A stretch of 64,000 nt of DNA from Leminorella grimontii ATCC 33999 = DSM 5078 (GCF_000439085.1 NZ_KE392227.1:62001-126000), one strand, 5' to 3'; counted from the first letter of the stretch, positions 1 through 10,309 are shown. A program made the numbers and translations. Notes: a model not told the origin generated them from the sequence alone.

Positions 1-1
1 C

Positions 2-1129
2 GTGCGCTTTAGCGGCGACCCGACGCTCACTCGCCAGCAGCTACGAACGATGATCCAAAGCCTCAAACAGCAAGGCGTGCGCAAAGTATCCGGCGGGCTG
101 ACTATCGATACTTCCGTATTCGCCAGCCACGACAAAGCGCCGGGCTGGTCCTGGAACGATATGACTCAGTGCTTTAGCGCCCCGGCCTCCGCAGCCATTA
201 TCGATAAAAACTGCTTCTCCGTTGCGCTACAGACCGCCAAACAGTCGGGCGGAACGGCCACGGTTCAGGTCGCCTCTTATTACCCGGTACAGGTCATAAG
301 CCAGGTGAAAACCTATCCGCGCAACGCGCCCGAAGGCCGCTTTTGCGAATTTGACGTTACGGCAGGAGAAAACCAGCGCTATACCTTGACCGGCTGCCTG
401 ACGCCGCAGGAAAAGCCCATTACCCTTTCCTTCTCCATTCAAGACGGAAGCGACTACGCGGCAAAAATAATAAAAAGCGAGCTGAGCCAGGCCGGCATTC
501 AAATTGGCAACGCTGTACGCTATCAGACTACGCTGACCAAGCCAGGCCGCGTTCTGGCCCAAACTCAGTCGGCTCCGCTGCACGACCTGCTGAAAATAAT
601 GCTTAAAAATTCTGATAATACGATCGCCGATACGGTCTTTCGCACTATGGGCTACAGGCAGTACGGCGTGCCGGGAACCTGGCGTTCCGGCTCCAACGCA
701 GTAAGACAGGTTCTGCTTAAGCAGGCGGGGATCAATCTTGGCAACACGGTCATGGCAGACGGTTCCGGACTCTCGCGCCATAATTTGATTGCAGCCGATA
801 CCATGATGCAGATCCTTCAGTACATCGCGCAACACGACCAGCAGTTGGACTTTATCTCCATGCTGCCCACCTCCGGGCAAGACGGCACGCTTCGGGCGCG
901 CAGCGGCTTTAAAGAAGCCGGCCTTACCGGAAAGGTCTCGGCCAAGACGGGGGCGCTACAGGGCGTTTACAACCTCGCAGGCTTTATGACGACCGCCAGC
1001 GGAGAGAGGGTCGCTTTCGTTCAGTTTCTATCCGGCTATGCGATGACACCGCAGGAGCGAGGAAACGGTAAAAAGACGCTATCTGGCTTTGAAAGCACGC
1101 TCTATCGGGATATTTACAACGCGAACTAG
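2..1129 (+). CDS. dacB: D-alanyl-D-alanine carboxypeptidase/endopeptidase PBP4, 3' part
   Basis: Periplasmic low-molecular-weight penicillin-binding protein of the S13 family; it cleaves D-Ala-D-Ala and peptide cross-links in peptidoglycan. Only the last 375 residues are inside the window; the frame is open to the left edge and the first codon (GTG at 2) is an internal valine, not a start. The catalytic SxxK motif must lie upstream. Visible are the SDN triad (residues 204-206 of this fragment) and the KTG triad (315-317, in VSAKTGALQG), plus the DGSGLSRHN block typical of PBP4. It ends convergently with obgE, sharing a terminator, as in E. coli. Family assignment is secure by extended similarity to E. 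coli DacB; the 5' part cannot be judged. Confidence 0.96.
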   Translation: MRFSGDPTLTRQQLRTMIQSLKQQGVRKVSGGLTIDTSVFASHDKAPGWSWNDMTQCFSAPASAAIIDKNCFSVALQTAKQSGGTATVQVASYYPVQVISQVKTYPRNAPEGRFCEFDVTAGENQRYTLTGCLTPQEKPITLSFSIQDGSDYAAKIIKSELSQAGIQIGNAVRYQTTLTKPGRVLAQTQSAPLHDLLKIMLKNSDNTIADTVFRTMGYRQYGVPGTWRSGSNAVRQVLLKQAGINLGNTVMADGSGLSRHNLIAADTMMQILQYIAQHDQQLDFISMLPTSGQDGTLRARSGFKEAGLTGKVSAKTGALQGVYNLAGFMTTASGERVAFVQFLSGYAMTPQERGNGKKTLSGFESTLYRDIYNAN

Positions 1130-1142
1130 CAATAAATGAAAG

Positions 1143-1175
1143 AAAAAAGCCGCGAATAGTTTCGCGGCTTTTTCG
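1143..1175. terminator. bidirectional rho-independent terminator between dacB and obgE
   Basis: Perfect 8-bp stem GCCGCGAA/TTCGCGGC (1149-1156 and 1161-1168) with a 4-base loop, flanked by six A on the left and five T on the right, so it works for both converging genes. Confidence 0.9.
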
Positions 1176-1186
1176 TTTCGGAAAGA

Positions 1187-2410
<1,224 letters not shown>

Positions 2411-2471
2411 TTACTGTCAGTTTATCCTATTTATACGCTGCCGCACGCTATCGCGGGCGCAATAGATAAAC

Positions 2472-3434
2472 CTACTTGATAGATAGGCCCGGCTTCTTAT
2501 CCGAGCGGCGGGGAAACAGACGATGCCCCGCGGCAGAAAACATTGCGCCCAGCACCACAATAACGGCGCCGCTATAGCCCATAAAATTCAACACCATCAT
2601 AGAGAACGTTTCCGGCCACATTAGCGCTAACAGATCGGAAAACAGCAGCGTAAACAGCGGCGTTAGCGTAATCAGCGCGCTAACCTGAGCGGCCTGCCAG
2701 CGTGCCATGGCTTCTCCCAGCGCGCCGTAGGCTACCAGCGTGTTCAAACCACAAAACGCCAGGCACGCAAGCTGCCAGGCGTTCAGATTAAAAATTTCTG
2801 ACGGCGCCGCCAATGGCGTAACAAAAACGGCGCTTAACACATACAGCAAAAACAGAATTTGAGACGCAGAAAGCCTACGCTGCAGCACCTTCTGCGCAAC
2901 GGCGTAGGCAATCCAAACCAGAGACGCGCAAACGCCGAGCAGCACGCCCATGGTGTAATCCGTCAGGCGCGTAAAAATCTCAACCAGATTAGTGTTAAAA
3001 AACATCACGATGCCGATCACTAGCGTAACCGCACCGATAATCTGCGTAATTCGCATCGTCTCTTTTAATATCAGCACGCTGGCAAACAGCATACCGATTG
3101 GCGAAAGCTGGCCAATAACCTGAGAAGCGGTCGGCGTCAGATACTGAAGCGCAGAGCTGAAAAAGATAAAGTTTCCCGCCAGCCCCAGTGCGGCTATCAG
3201 CAGAACGATAAGCCAGCGCGGGCGACGAAAAAGCCCTAATCTGGGCAGCTTACGCTGAAACGCCAGCACCAGCCCAAGCCCTACCGATGAAATAACGAAT
3301 CGATACCAAACCAGCGTGTATGGCGTCATGTCAGGAAAAACCTGCTTCATCGCAATCGGCACGGCGCCCCACAACACGGCGGTGATTAAGGCGAACGTAA
3401 CGCCTAATGCCATACTCTGCTTAACCTGAGACAT
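2472..3434 (-). CDS. yhbE: EamA-family inner-membrane transporter YhbE
   Basis: Predicted drug/metabolite-superfamily permease with ten hydrophobic segments arranged as two EamA repeats (roughly residues 8-145 and 158-300). The position between rpmA and obgE matches E. coli yhbE, which is the main reason for the symbol. The ATG at 3434 has GGAG eleven bases upstream and gives MSQVKQSMALGVTF, the first helix starting directly after. Substrate unknown. The last ~15 residues are basic and polar, as expected for a cytoplasmic tail. Confidence 0.88.
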   Translation of the reverse strand: MSQVKQSMALGVTFALITAVLWGAVPIAMKQVFPDMTPYTLVWYRFVISSVGLGLVLAFQRKLPRLGLFRRPRWLIVLLIAALGLAGNFIFFSSALQYLTPTASQVIGQLSPIGMLFASVLILKETMRITQIIGAVTLVIGIVMFFNTNLVEIFTRLTDYTMGVLLGVCASLVWIAYAVAQKVLQRRLSASQILFLLYVLSAVFVTPLAAPSEIFNLNAWQLACLAFCGLNTLVAYGALGEAMARWQAAQVSALITLTPLFTLLFSDLLALMWPETFSMMVLNFMGYSGAVIVVLGAMFSAAGHRLFPRRSDKKPGLSIK

Positions 3435-3471
3435 TGCCCAACAGCTCCGGAATAAAAAACGATGCGCTATC

Positions 3472-3503
3472 CGTCAGCCTTGATGCCAAGCTGACGTTTT
3501 TTT
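3472..3503 (+). terminator. terminator-like hairpin with T-tract upstream of yhbE, pointing right
   Basis: CGTCAGC (3472-3478) pairs with GCTGACG (3490-3496), followed on the plus strand by seven T. It lies just before the yhbE start but has the polarity of a plus-strand terminator, where no plus-strand gene precedes it. It may stop antisense transcription across yhbE, or may be fortuitous. Confidence 0.4.
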
Positions 3504-3530
3504 CAACTAAGGGTAACATAAACCGCAAAT

Positions 3531-3560
3531 AAAAAGCCCCGCAATCACATTGCAGGGCCT
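3531..3560 (-). terminator. rho-independent terminator after rpmA
   Basis: On the minus strand an 8-bp stem (3558-3551 with 3543-3536, one G-U pair) is followed by five T. It ends the rplU-rpmA transcript and would make yhbE-obgE depend on read-through or their own promoter. Confidence 0.75.
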
Positions 3561-3582
3561 TAAGTCTGTAAAGCTCGAAAAC

Positions 3583-3840
3583 TTATTCAGCGACAATGCT
3601 GATGAATTTACGGTTTTTCGGGCCTTTTACTTCAAACTTGACTTTGCCGTCGATCAAAGCATACAGAGTATGGTCACGACCGCAGCCAACGTTGGTGCCA
3701 GCGTGGAACTTGGTGCCACGTTGACGAACCAGAATGTTGCCAGCCAGAATAGACTCACCGCCGAAGCGCTTTACGCCAAGACGTTTGCTTTCAGAATCGC
3801 GGCCGTTTCGTGAGGAACCGCCAGCCTTTTTATGTGCCAT
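3583..3840 (-). CDS. rpmA: 50S ribosomal protein L27
   Basis: Small basic protein of the large subunit, placed near the peptidyl-transferase centre. 85 residues with the canonical N-terminus [20 protein letters not shown] and the conserved Gly-rich/Arg core. SD AGGAG lies upstream of the ATG at 3840. It follows rplU with a 19-base gap, the universal L21-L27 pair. Confidence 0.98.
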   Translation of the reverse strand: MAHKKAGGSSRNGRDSESKRLGVKRFGGESILAGNILVRQRGTKFHAGTNVGCGRDHTLYALIDGKVKFEVKGPKNRKFISIVAE

Positions 3841-3859
3841 TTATCCGCTCTCCTATACC

Positions 3860-4237
<378 letters not shown>

Positions 4238-4253
4238 TCACAATAGGGCGCGA

Positions 4254-4282
4254 ATTCTACGCAAAAATCCGACCGTTGACAA
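4254..4282 (-). promoter_or_regulatory. sigma-70 promoter of rplU
   Basis: On the minus strand TTGTCA (4282-4277) and TAGAAT (4259-4254) are separated by exactly 17 bases, giving a leader of roughly 75 bases before the rplU start. Seen in sequence; activity is inferred. Confidence 0.7.
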
Positions 4283-4433
4283 GCTAAGAATCAGAGAAGA
4301 AATACAAGAAAATGATCGAGCGCTTTTTATGGCGTTCATCTATGCTAATTTTCGAGTACAATCACCCGGGTTACGGTTCTGTAAACAGAGGCGGGACGGC
4401 GCCGATTTAAAACGATAAAACAACAAACACACT

Positions 4434-5405
4434 ATGAATATTGAACAGATTACGCAGTTAGCGGAAAAGGACATGGCCGCGGTGAACGCCGCGATACTCG
4501 CGCAGTTGAACTCTGACGTTGTACTCATCAACCAGTTGGGGCACTACATTATCAGCGGCGGCGGAAAACGCATTCGTCCCACGATCGCCGTTTTGGCGGC
4601 CCGAGCGCTGAACTATGAGGGTGATGGACACATTACTTCAGCCGCGCTGATTGAGTTCATCCATACTGCAACGCTATTACATGACGACGTTGTGGACGAA
4701 TCGGATCTTCGCCGAGGAAAAGCGACGGCCAACGCCGCATTTGGCAACGCCGCCAGCGTACTGGTCGGCGACTTCATCTATACCCGCTCTTTTCAGATGA
4801 TGACCAGCCTCGGCTCGCTCGAGATTCTTAAGCTCATGTCGGCCGCAACTAACGTGATCGCAGAAGGTGAAGTCATGCAGTTAATTAACTGCAACGATCC
4901 CGACATCACTGAAGAAAACTACATGCAGGTAATTTACAGCAAAACCGCTCGTTTATTTGAAGCGGCTGCGCAGGCGTCTGCCATTCTGGCTAACGCTACG
5001 CCAGAACAGGAAAAGGCGCTGCAGGAGTACGGTCGCTATATTGGCACCGCTTTCCAACTGATAGACGACCTGCTGGACTACAGTGCGGACGGTGTTCGTT
5101 TGGGGAAAAACCTGGGTGACGATCTGAACGAAGGCAAGCCCACTCTGCCGCTGCTGCACGCCATGCACAACGGAACGCCGGAGCGCGCAGCGCAAATCCG
5201 CGGCGCAATTGAGCAGGGCAACGGTCGCCACCTGCTGGAAGAGGTGCTGGAAACGATGCGTCAGTGCGGCTCGCTTGACTACACTCAGCGGCGCGCCGAA
5301 GAAGAGGCCAACAAGGCTATCGCCGCGCTGGCCTGCCTGCCGGATACGCCTTATAAAACCGCGCTCGAATCCTTAGCGCGACTGTCCGTACATCGCGATA
5401 CTTAA
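4434..5405 (+). CDS. ispB: octaprenyl diphosphate synthase
   Basis: Trans-prenyltransferase that extends farnesyl diphosphate with isopentenyl diphosphate to make the C40 side chain of ubiquinone and menaquinone. 323 residues. Both aspartate-rich motifs are present: DDVVD (84-88) and DDLLD (211-215), with GGGKRIRP (42-49) between the helices that bind substrate. No clear Shine-Dalgarno sequence precedes the ATG (the 18 bases before it are A/C-rich), so translation may be modest. Divergent from rplU and closed by a strong terminator. Confidence 0.97.
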   Translation: MNIEQITQLAEKDMAAVNAAILAQLNSDVVLINQLGHYIISGGGKRIRPTIAVLAARALNYEGDGHITSAALIEFIHTATLLHDDVVDESDLRRGKATANAAFGNAASVLVGDFIYTRSFQMMTSLGSLEILKLMSAATNVIAEGEVMQLINCNDPDITEENYMQVIYSKTARLFEAAAQASAILANATPEQEKALQEYGRYIGTAFQLIDDLLDYSADGVRLGKNLGDDLNEGKPTLPLLHAMHNGTPERAAQIRGAIEQGNGRHLLEEVLETMRQCGSLDYTQRRAEEEANKAIAALACLPDTPYKTALESLARLSVHRDT

Positions 5406-5424
5406 TCCATTCGCTTCAATACTA

Positions 5425-5450
5425 AACGGGCGCCAAGCGCCCGTTTTTTT
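5425..5450 (+). terminator. rho-independent terminator of ispB
   Basis: 8-bp stem ACGGGCGC/GCGCCCGT (5426-5433, 5437-5444) with a 3-base loop and seven T. The T-tract touches the stop of the converging gene at 5449. Confidence 0.9.
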
Positions 5451-5835
5451 ATGCCTCAACCACGTCGTTATCTATTAAGGCAACGCTGTCCGGGGTATTC
5501 ACCTTGTCCATAAGCCCGGCAATCCCTCTGCGCATAAGCAGAGAAACTATTTTATCCCGCTCCTGCGACGTTAGCTGGTTATACGCCGTTACCCAGATAG
5601 TAAAAGGCTCGTCGGTTTGAGTGTTGTACAGCGCACTGTCTTCCATTGCGCGAAGAACGTGCTGCACGCCGACAGGTATGCTGTCTATGTGATACTCCAC
5701 CGCCTTGCCCTGTACGCCAAGACGACGTCGACGAATCCACAGCTCTCTTTTAGCCTTTTGGTTAATTCCCTGAGCAGTGCCTGGAAGACCGCCAATGCCA
5801 ACCAGCTCTTTTGCTGAAAACCATTCTTTTTTCAT
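5449..5835 (-). CDS. Mu-type HTH DNA-binding protein, paralogue A
   Basis: 128-residue protein. The first ~60 residues (start MKKEWFSAKEL, then GGLPGTAQGINQKAKRE and a basic RRRRLGVQGKAVEYHIDSIP) have the pattern of the winged-helix DNA-binding domain found at the N-terminus of phage Mu transposase and Mu repressor. A second short domain follows (IWVTAYNQLTSQERDKIVSLLMRRGIAGLMDKV). There is no DDE catalytic domain, so this is not a transposase. It is about half identical to the adjacent paralogue at 5870-6244, from a tandem duplication. Probably a small transcriptional regulator or nucleoid-type factor; target unknown. The SD is weak (GGAT). Confidence 0.75.
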   Translation of the reverse strand: MKKEWFSAKELVGIGGLPGTAQGINQKAKRELWIRRRRLGVQGKAVEYHIDSIPVGVQHVLRAMEDSALYNTQTDEPFTIWVTAYNQLTSQERDKIVSLLMRRGIAGLMDKVNTPDSVALIDNDVVEA

Positions 5836-5869
5836 ATGTCATCCGTTACAAAAGCCTGAGTGATTAAAC

Positions 5870-6244
5870 CTATACTACTTCTGCCATATCCGTAGATACG
5901 CCAATCCTTTCCATAAGCCCCGTAATGCCGTCACGGACAATAAGGGAAACAAGACGCTCTCTTTCCGTCACCGTAAGCTGGTTATAGGCAGTAACCCAAA
6001 CGGCAAAAGGATCGTTGGCCGGCGCGTTCACGGTATACTTCCCACCGTCTTCATTAGCCAATAAAACGACCTTCGCCTTATCCGGAACGCTATCAATATG
6101 GTATTCAAGCGCTTTACCCTGAACGCCGGTTCGTTTTCGGCTTTTCCACTTTTCGCGTCTCGCTTTCTGATTAATTCCCTGAACCGTAGTGGGCAGCCCC
6201 CCTACGCTGGTTAATTCATGCGTTGAGAACCATTCCTTTTTCAT
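5870..6244 (-). CDS. Mu-type HTH DNA-binding protein, paralogue B
   Basis: 124 residues with the same two-part layout as the downstream paralogue: Mu-type DNA-binding start (MKKEWFSTHEL, GGLPTTVQGINQKARRE, RKRTGVQGKALEYHIDSVP), then FAVWVTAYNQLTVTERERLVSLIVRDGITGLMERI. It lies 34 bases upstream of paralogue A, so the two are probably one transcript starting in the AT-rich gap on the right. An SD-like AGGGG precedes the ATG at 6244. No other Mu genes are nearby, so it is better read as a domesticated regulator than as prophage. Function not known. Confidence 0.75.
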   Translation of the reverse strand: MKKEWFSTHELTSVGGLPTTVQGINQKARREKWKSRKRTGVQGKALEYHIDSVPDKAKVVLLANEDGGKYTVNAPANDPFAVWVTAYNQLTVTERERLVSLIVRDGITGLMERIGVSTDMAEVV

Positions 6245-6817
6245 ATAAAGACCCCTACCTAGATCTTAATACCTGCACATAAACATTAACCCTTCGTCAA
6301 TGTTTATCGTTTCCATAAAATAGATTTATGTCTCGCGTAGACAACAATCTCATCCGGCTATATTCATTATATTTAAATTGGTAACAAGTTTATGTTAGTT
6401 AATTTAATAAAAAAACCTAAATATTTAAAATATACCCTGTCTTTTAAGACAGTAAGACCGGTGAGAAAACCTGCCCAATGCGTTAATCACCTTACATCAA
6501 GGTATTGATAATAAATATATTTCATTATTGAAAAGCGTAAAGATTGATAAGAAGAAAGGCCCAAATTCACTTTCTTAAAAATAAATTAATAATAGAATTT
6601 TTAAGCAAAAATCTTATAATAAAATGACTAATGAGAATGAATAATTTAAAAATAATTATAAAATTCAATATATATAGCATTTCATAGCGAGCCAAAATTG
6701 TTCAGAAAAAATTAAAAATCATCATTATTAAGAAAATATTTTCTATTACCCGTTTATGTAATCGACTTAAATCCTATTTATCAAATTTATGTAAAACATC
6801 TAAAAAGGAGGGAACGA
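6245..6817. other. AT-rich intergenic region between Mu-type regulator pair and sfsB
   Basis: 573 bases, visibly much richer in A and T than the flanking genes and containing no convincing gene. It separates two divergent units that both encode Mu-like DNA-binding proteins, so promoters and operators for both are expected here. The composition would suit H-NS binding; that is inference. Confidence 0.6.
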
Positions 6818-7084
6818 ATGGACGAAAGGAAAGAAGACTGGCACTCTGCTGATATTATTGCCGCCCTGCGTAAACGAGGGACGACGCTAGCCGCGCTGTC
6901 GCGTCAATCGGGATTAAGCTCATCAACGCTGGCAAACGCTCTCGTTCGTTCATGGCCAAAAGGCGAGTGGATCATCGCAGAAACGCTGGGGGTCCACCCA
7001 AGCGAAATCTGGCCTAGCCGCTATTTCGACCCCATAACCCATCAGCTCAAGGCTAACCGCACAAGGCGACAAAGCGACGACTAG
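6818..7084 (+). CDS. sfsB: Ner/Nlp-like DNA-binding transcriptional regulator
   Basis: 88-residue helix-turn-helix protein homologous to E. coli SfsB (Nlp) and to Ner of phage Mu. The diagnostic blocks WHSADIIAALRKRGTTLAALS, GLSSSTLANAL and WPKGEWIIAETLGVHPSEIWPSRY are all present. In E. coli this protein affects maltose metabolism genes; here only the DNA-binding role can be claimed. It has a near-perfect SD (AAGGAGG, 6805-6811). Its position downstream of ispB is as in E. coli, but the next gene is mdh rather than murA. Confidence 0.9.
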   Translation: MDERKEDWHSADIIAALRKRGTTLAALSRQSGLSSSTLANALVRSWPKGEWIIAETLGVHPSEIWPSRYFDPITHQLKANRTRRQSDD

Positions 7085-7112
7085 CCGCATCTTATCCAAT
7101 AGAAAGGATAAT

Positions 7113-7148
7113 AAAAAACCGCTGTAGGCCTTCACCAACAGCGGCTTT
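7113..7148 (-). terminator. terminator of mdh (possibly also sfsB)
   Basis: CCGCTGT (7119-7125) pairs with ACAGCGG (7138-7144); on the minus strand six T follow. The plus-strand side has only three T, so the main direction is minus. Confidence 0.7.
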
Positions 7149-7166
7149 CATCAAACGCGCACGGGA

Positions 7167-8105
7167 TTATCCCTGAATAAATTTCTCGCCCAGTTCAATA
7201 TCCTTGTGCAGCACGTCCAGCATGCCTTCCAGCGCTTTTTGCTCATATGCGCTCAGCGTGCCGATATCTTTAATACTCTCAATGCCGTCTTTACCCAGCA
7301 CTAAAGGTTGTGCAAAGAAGCGGGCGTACTTGCCGTCGCCTTCAACATAGGCACACTCGACGACATTCTTCTCGCCCTGCATCGCGCGAACCAGAGAAAG
7401 CGCGAAGCGCGCGGCCGCCTGAGCCATAGAAAGCGTAGCTGACCCGCCGCCGGCTTTGGCTTCTACTACTTCGGTGCCAGCGTTCTGGATGCGCTTGGTG
7501 AGAGATTCAACTTCTGCATCAGTAAAGCTTACGCCCGGGATCTGAGAAAGCAGAGGCAGAATAGTAACGCCAGAGTGGCCGCCAATTACGGGGACAACAA
7601 CGTCCTGCGGCTGCTTGCCTTTCAGAGCGGCAACGAAAGTGCTGGAACGGATGATGTCCAGCGTCGTCACGCCAAACAGCTTGCTCTTATCGTAAACGCC
7701 GGCCTTCTTCAGGACTTCTGCCGCGATAGCGACCGTCGTGTTGACCGGGTTGGTGATAACGCCGATGCAGGCTTTCGGGCACGTCTCGGCGACTTGCTGA
7801 ATCAGGTTGCGGATGATGCCCGCGTTGATGTTAAACAGGTCTGAACGATCCATGCCGGGCTTACGGGCAACGCCCGCAGAGATAAGAACGATGTCAGCAC
7901 CTTTCAGGGCAGGGCGCGCGTCTTCTCCGCTAAAGCCAACAATCTCAACCGCCGTAGGAATATGGCTCAAATCGACGGCAACGCCCGGAGTGACTGGCGC
8001 AATGTCGTAAAGAGCAAGCTCGGAATTAGCGGGCATTTGCGTTTTTAACAGCAGGGCCAAAGCTTGGCCAATGCCACCGGCTGCACCGAGAACGGTAATT
8101 TTCAT
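7167..8105 (-). CDS. mdh: malate dehydrogenase (NAD)
   Basis: Tricarboxylic-acid-cycle enzyme that interconverts malate and oxaloacetate with NAD. The start is set at the ATG ending at 8105, which gives [20 protein letters not shown] with the Rossmann GxxGxxG at the N-terminus, has GGAG at a good distance, and yields 312 residues, the E. coli length; an in-frame upstream extension of 52 codons has no family support. The substrate loop [19 protein letters not shown] and the catalytic GGHSG are present. Divergent from argR, as in E. coli. Confidence 0.97.
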   Translation of the reverse strand: MKITVLGAAGGIGQALALLLKTQMPANSELALYDIAPVTPGVAVDLSHIPTAVEIVGFSGEDARPALKGADIVLISAGVARKPGMDRSDLFNINAGIIRNLIQQVAETCPKACIGVITNPVNTTVAIAAEVLKKAGVYDKSKLFGVTTLDIIRSSTFVAALKGKQPQDVVVPVIGGHSGVTILPLLSQIPGVSFTDAEVESLTKRIQNAGTEVVEAKAGGGSATLSMAQAAARFALSLVRAMQGEKNVVECAYVEGDGKYARFFAQPLVLGKDGIESIKDIGTLSAYEQKALEGMLDVLHKDIELGEKFIQG

Positions 8106-8243
8106 TCTGAACTCCTTTTTGTATCTATCTTTGATGTATCGAGCAAAACATAGAGTGAAGCTTAGAGGATTGTGAGCACAATCACCAATCCTTAGAGTAA
8201 AGTTTGAGATATGCTGCAAAAAATAGTCGATTAAAAACTTTTT

Positions 8244-8259
8244 GTTCATCAAAATGAAC
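8244..8259. promoter_or_regulatory. perfect 6-4-6 palindrome in the mdh-argR gap
   Basis: GTTCAT, four bases, then ATGAAC, about 140 bases upstream of the mdh start. It has the form of a dimeric repressor/activator operator. No known regulator is assigned. Confidence 0.35.
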
Positions 8260-8329
8260 AATTAAGAACATTTTGGTCGTAAGCCAAGAGAGAAAAAACG
8301 TCGTTATCACAAGAACAGGCAAAGGTTTT

Positions 8330-8358
8330 TTGAGTCCTGCTCCATTTTTATTCATAAT
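8330..8358 (+). promoter_or_regulatory. probable argR promoter with overlapping ArgR-box-like sequence
   Basis: TTGAGT (8330-8335), 17 bases, CATAAT (8353-8358), then a run rich in ATTCAT/ATGA/ATTATT across 8350-8373 that resembles degenerate ARG boxes. Autorepression of argR is known in E. coli; the operator here is inferred from weak similarity. Confidence 0.45.
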
Positions 8359-8392
8359 GACATTATGATTATTTAAAAACTGACGGTACACC

Positions 8393-8863
8393 ATGCGAAA
8401 TCCAACAAAGCAAGAAGATCTGGTTAAGGCGTTCAAAGCCCTGCTAAAAGAGGAAAAGCTCAGCTCGCAGAGCGAAATCGTGCAGGCCTTGCAGGACGAA
8501 GGGTTTGAAAACATTAACCAGTCGAAGGTTTCACGGATGCTGACCAAGTTTGGCGCAGTGCGAATTCGCAACGCCAAAATGGAAATGGTTTACTGCCTGC
8601 CGACGGAGCTGGGCGTTCCTACCGCCACCAGCCCGCTGAAAAATCTGGTGCTCGACGTCGACTACAATGACTCGCTGGTCGTTATCCACACCAGTCCCGG
8701 CGCGGCTCAGCTGCTGGCTCGCCTGCTTGACTCAATGGGAAAATCGGAAGGGATCCTCGGCACGATTGCCGGTGACGACACGATTTTCACCACCCCGGCC
8801 AGAGGTTTTAGCGTCAAGCAGCTGTATGAAGCGATTCTAGAGCTGTTTGAGCAAGAGCTGTAG
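8393..8863 (+). CDS. argR: arginine repressor
   Basis: Hexameric, arginine-responsive regulator of arginine biosynthesis genes and accessory factor in Xer recombination. 156 residues. The N-terminal winged helix carries [26 protein letters not shown] (about 26-50), and the C-terminal arginine-binding and oligomerisation domain ends with [10 protein letters not shown] (about 119-128), holding the acidic Arg ligands. Length and sequence match E. coli ArgR throughout. Confidence 0.97.
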   Translation: MRNPTKQEDLVKAFKALLKEEKLSSQSEIVQALQDEGFENINQSKVSRMLTKFGAVRIRNAKMEMVYCLPTELGVPTATSPLKNLVLDVDYNDSLVVIHTSPGAAQLLARLLDSMGKSEGILGTIAGDDTIFTTPARGFSVKQLYEAILELFEQEL

Positions 8864-8884
8864 TTCGTTTTCAGCTCTCCGGCC

Positions 8885-8919
8885 AAAAAAATGCCGTACA
8901 TAGATAGTACGGCATTTTC
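8885..8919. terminator. bidirectional terminator between argR and mpl
   Basis: ATGCCGTAC/GTACGGCAT stem (8891-8899, 8907-8915) flanked by A6 and T4; serves the two converging genes. Confidence 0.85.
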
Positions 8920-8935
8920 TTATCCAAACTTGCTA

Positions 8936-10309
8936 TCAGTACGATGCCAGAGCCTTTTTCTCCAGCGCTTCCAGCAATTTGCCGTGGATACCGCCAAAGC
9001 CGCCGTTGCTCATAACCAGAATATTATCGCCCGGCTGTGCGCTGTTGACGATCATGCTGACCAGCATATCTACGTCGCCCGTCCAGTGCGCGGGCTGAAT
9101 GCAGGCGTCGGTCACGTCGGAAACCTGCCACGCCAGCGTCGGCGGCTGCAGAATAAACACCTCATCGGCACGGCCGAAAGCCGGCGCCAGTTCGTCCTTA
9201 CTGACGCCCATCTTCATCGTATTGGAACGCGGCTCCAGAACGGCCAAAATGCGCGCGGTACCGCCAACCTTGCTGCGAAGCGCTGCCAGCGTGGCGAGAA
9301 TCGCGGTCGGGTGATGGGCGAAGTCATCGTAGACTGAAACGCCGTTCACTTCGCCCTTAAACTCCAGACGACGGCGAGCGTTGATAAATCCGCCCAGGGC
9401 GCGGCAGGCATCCTCCGGCTTCACGCCGACGTGGCGCGCTGCGGCTACCGCCATCAGACCGTTGTGCATATTGTGTTCGCCGACTAACGACCAGTTAACT
9501 TCGCCGACCACTTGGTCGTCGAACAGCACTTCAAACTGCCCGGCGTCCGCCGTCAACTTATTGGCAGACCAGCGCTGGCCGACGCCGCTGGTCTCCAGCT
9601 CGCTCCAACAGCCCATGCTCAGCACCTGCTTTAGATTGGCGTCGTTCTCGGGTAGGATGATTTTTCCCTTGCCCGGCACCAGGCGAACCAAATGGTGGAA
9701 CTGCTTTTGGATAGCGTGCAGATCTTCAAAAATATCCGCATGGTCAAACTCCAGATTGTTCAGCACCAGCGTACGCGGGCAGTAATGAACGAACTTGGAG
9801 CGTTTATCAAAGAACGCCGTATCGTATTCATCCGCCTCGATAACGAAGAAGGGGCTGTCTCCCAAACGGGCCGACACGTCAAAATTCCCCGGCACGCCGC
9901 CGATGACAAAGCCGGGATTGTAGCCGCAGCTTTCCAAAATCCAGGTCACCATGCCCGAGGTCGTGGTTTTCCCATGAGTACCGGCAATGGCGATAACCCA
10001 GCGCTCGCGCAGGACGTTATCATGCAGCCACTGCGGCCCGGAGGCGTAAGGTATCCCCTCTTCCAACACCGTTTCAACGCAAGGGTTGCCTCTTCCCATC
10101 GCGTTACCCACGATGACAAGGTCAGGGCGCGGCGTAAGCTGAGAGGGATCGTAGCCTTGAATCAGGTCGATGCCCTGCTTTTCCAGCAGCGTGCTCATTG
10201 GCGGATAAACGTTGGCATCTGAACCGGTGACCTGATGTCCCAGCGACCGGGCCAGCATGGCGATGCCGCCCATAAACGTCCCGCAAATACCAAGAATATG
10301 AATATGCAT
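8936..10309 (-). CDS. mpl: UDP-N-acetylmuramate:L-alanyl-gamma-D-glutamyl-meso-diaminopimelate ligase
   Basis: Murein-peptide ligase that recycles the tripeptide L-Ala-D-Glu-mDap onto UDP-MurNAc. 457 residues, Mur ligase architecture: N-terminal UMP-binding fold (GICGTFMGG at 8-15), ATP loop GTHGKTT (110-116), central acidic/His motif near NNLEFDHADIF, and C-terminal domain with YDDFAHHPTAI and EPRSNTMK. Extended identity to E. coli Mpl. Divergent from fbp, as in E. coli. Confidence 0.97.
   Translation of the reverse strand: MHIHILGICGTFMGGIAMLARSLGHQVTGSDANVYPPMSTLLEKQGIDLIQGYDPSQLTPRPDLVIVGNAMGRGNPCVETVLEEGIPYASGPQWLHDNVLRERWVIAIAGTHGKTTTSGMVTWILESCGYNPGFVIGGVPGNFDVSARLGDSPFFVIEADEYDTAFFDKRSKFVHYCPRTLVLNNLEFDHADIFEDLHAIQKQFHHLVRLVPGKGKIILPENDANLKQVLSMGCWSELETSGVGQRWSANKLTADAGQFEVLFDDQVVGEVNWSLVGEHNMHNGLMAVAAARHVGVKPEDACRALGGFINARRRLEFKGEVNGVSVYDDFAHHPTAILATLAALRSKVGGTARILAVLEPRSNTMKMGVSKDELAPAFGRADEVFILQPPTLAWQVSDVTDACIQPAHWTGDVDMLVSMIVNSAQPGDNILVMSNGGFGGIHGKLLEALEKKALASY

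Noticed and set aside
5449-7084. Mu-like prophage
   Set aside because: Only small DNA-binding proteins are present; no transposase catalytic domain, MuB, head or tail genes, and no attachment ends.
8103-8261. N-terminal extension of malate dehydrogenase by 52 residues
   Set aside because: Family members start at [13 protein letters not shown]; a good SD precedes that ATG, and the extension lies in the promoter region.
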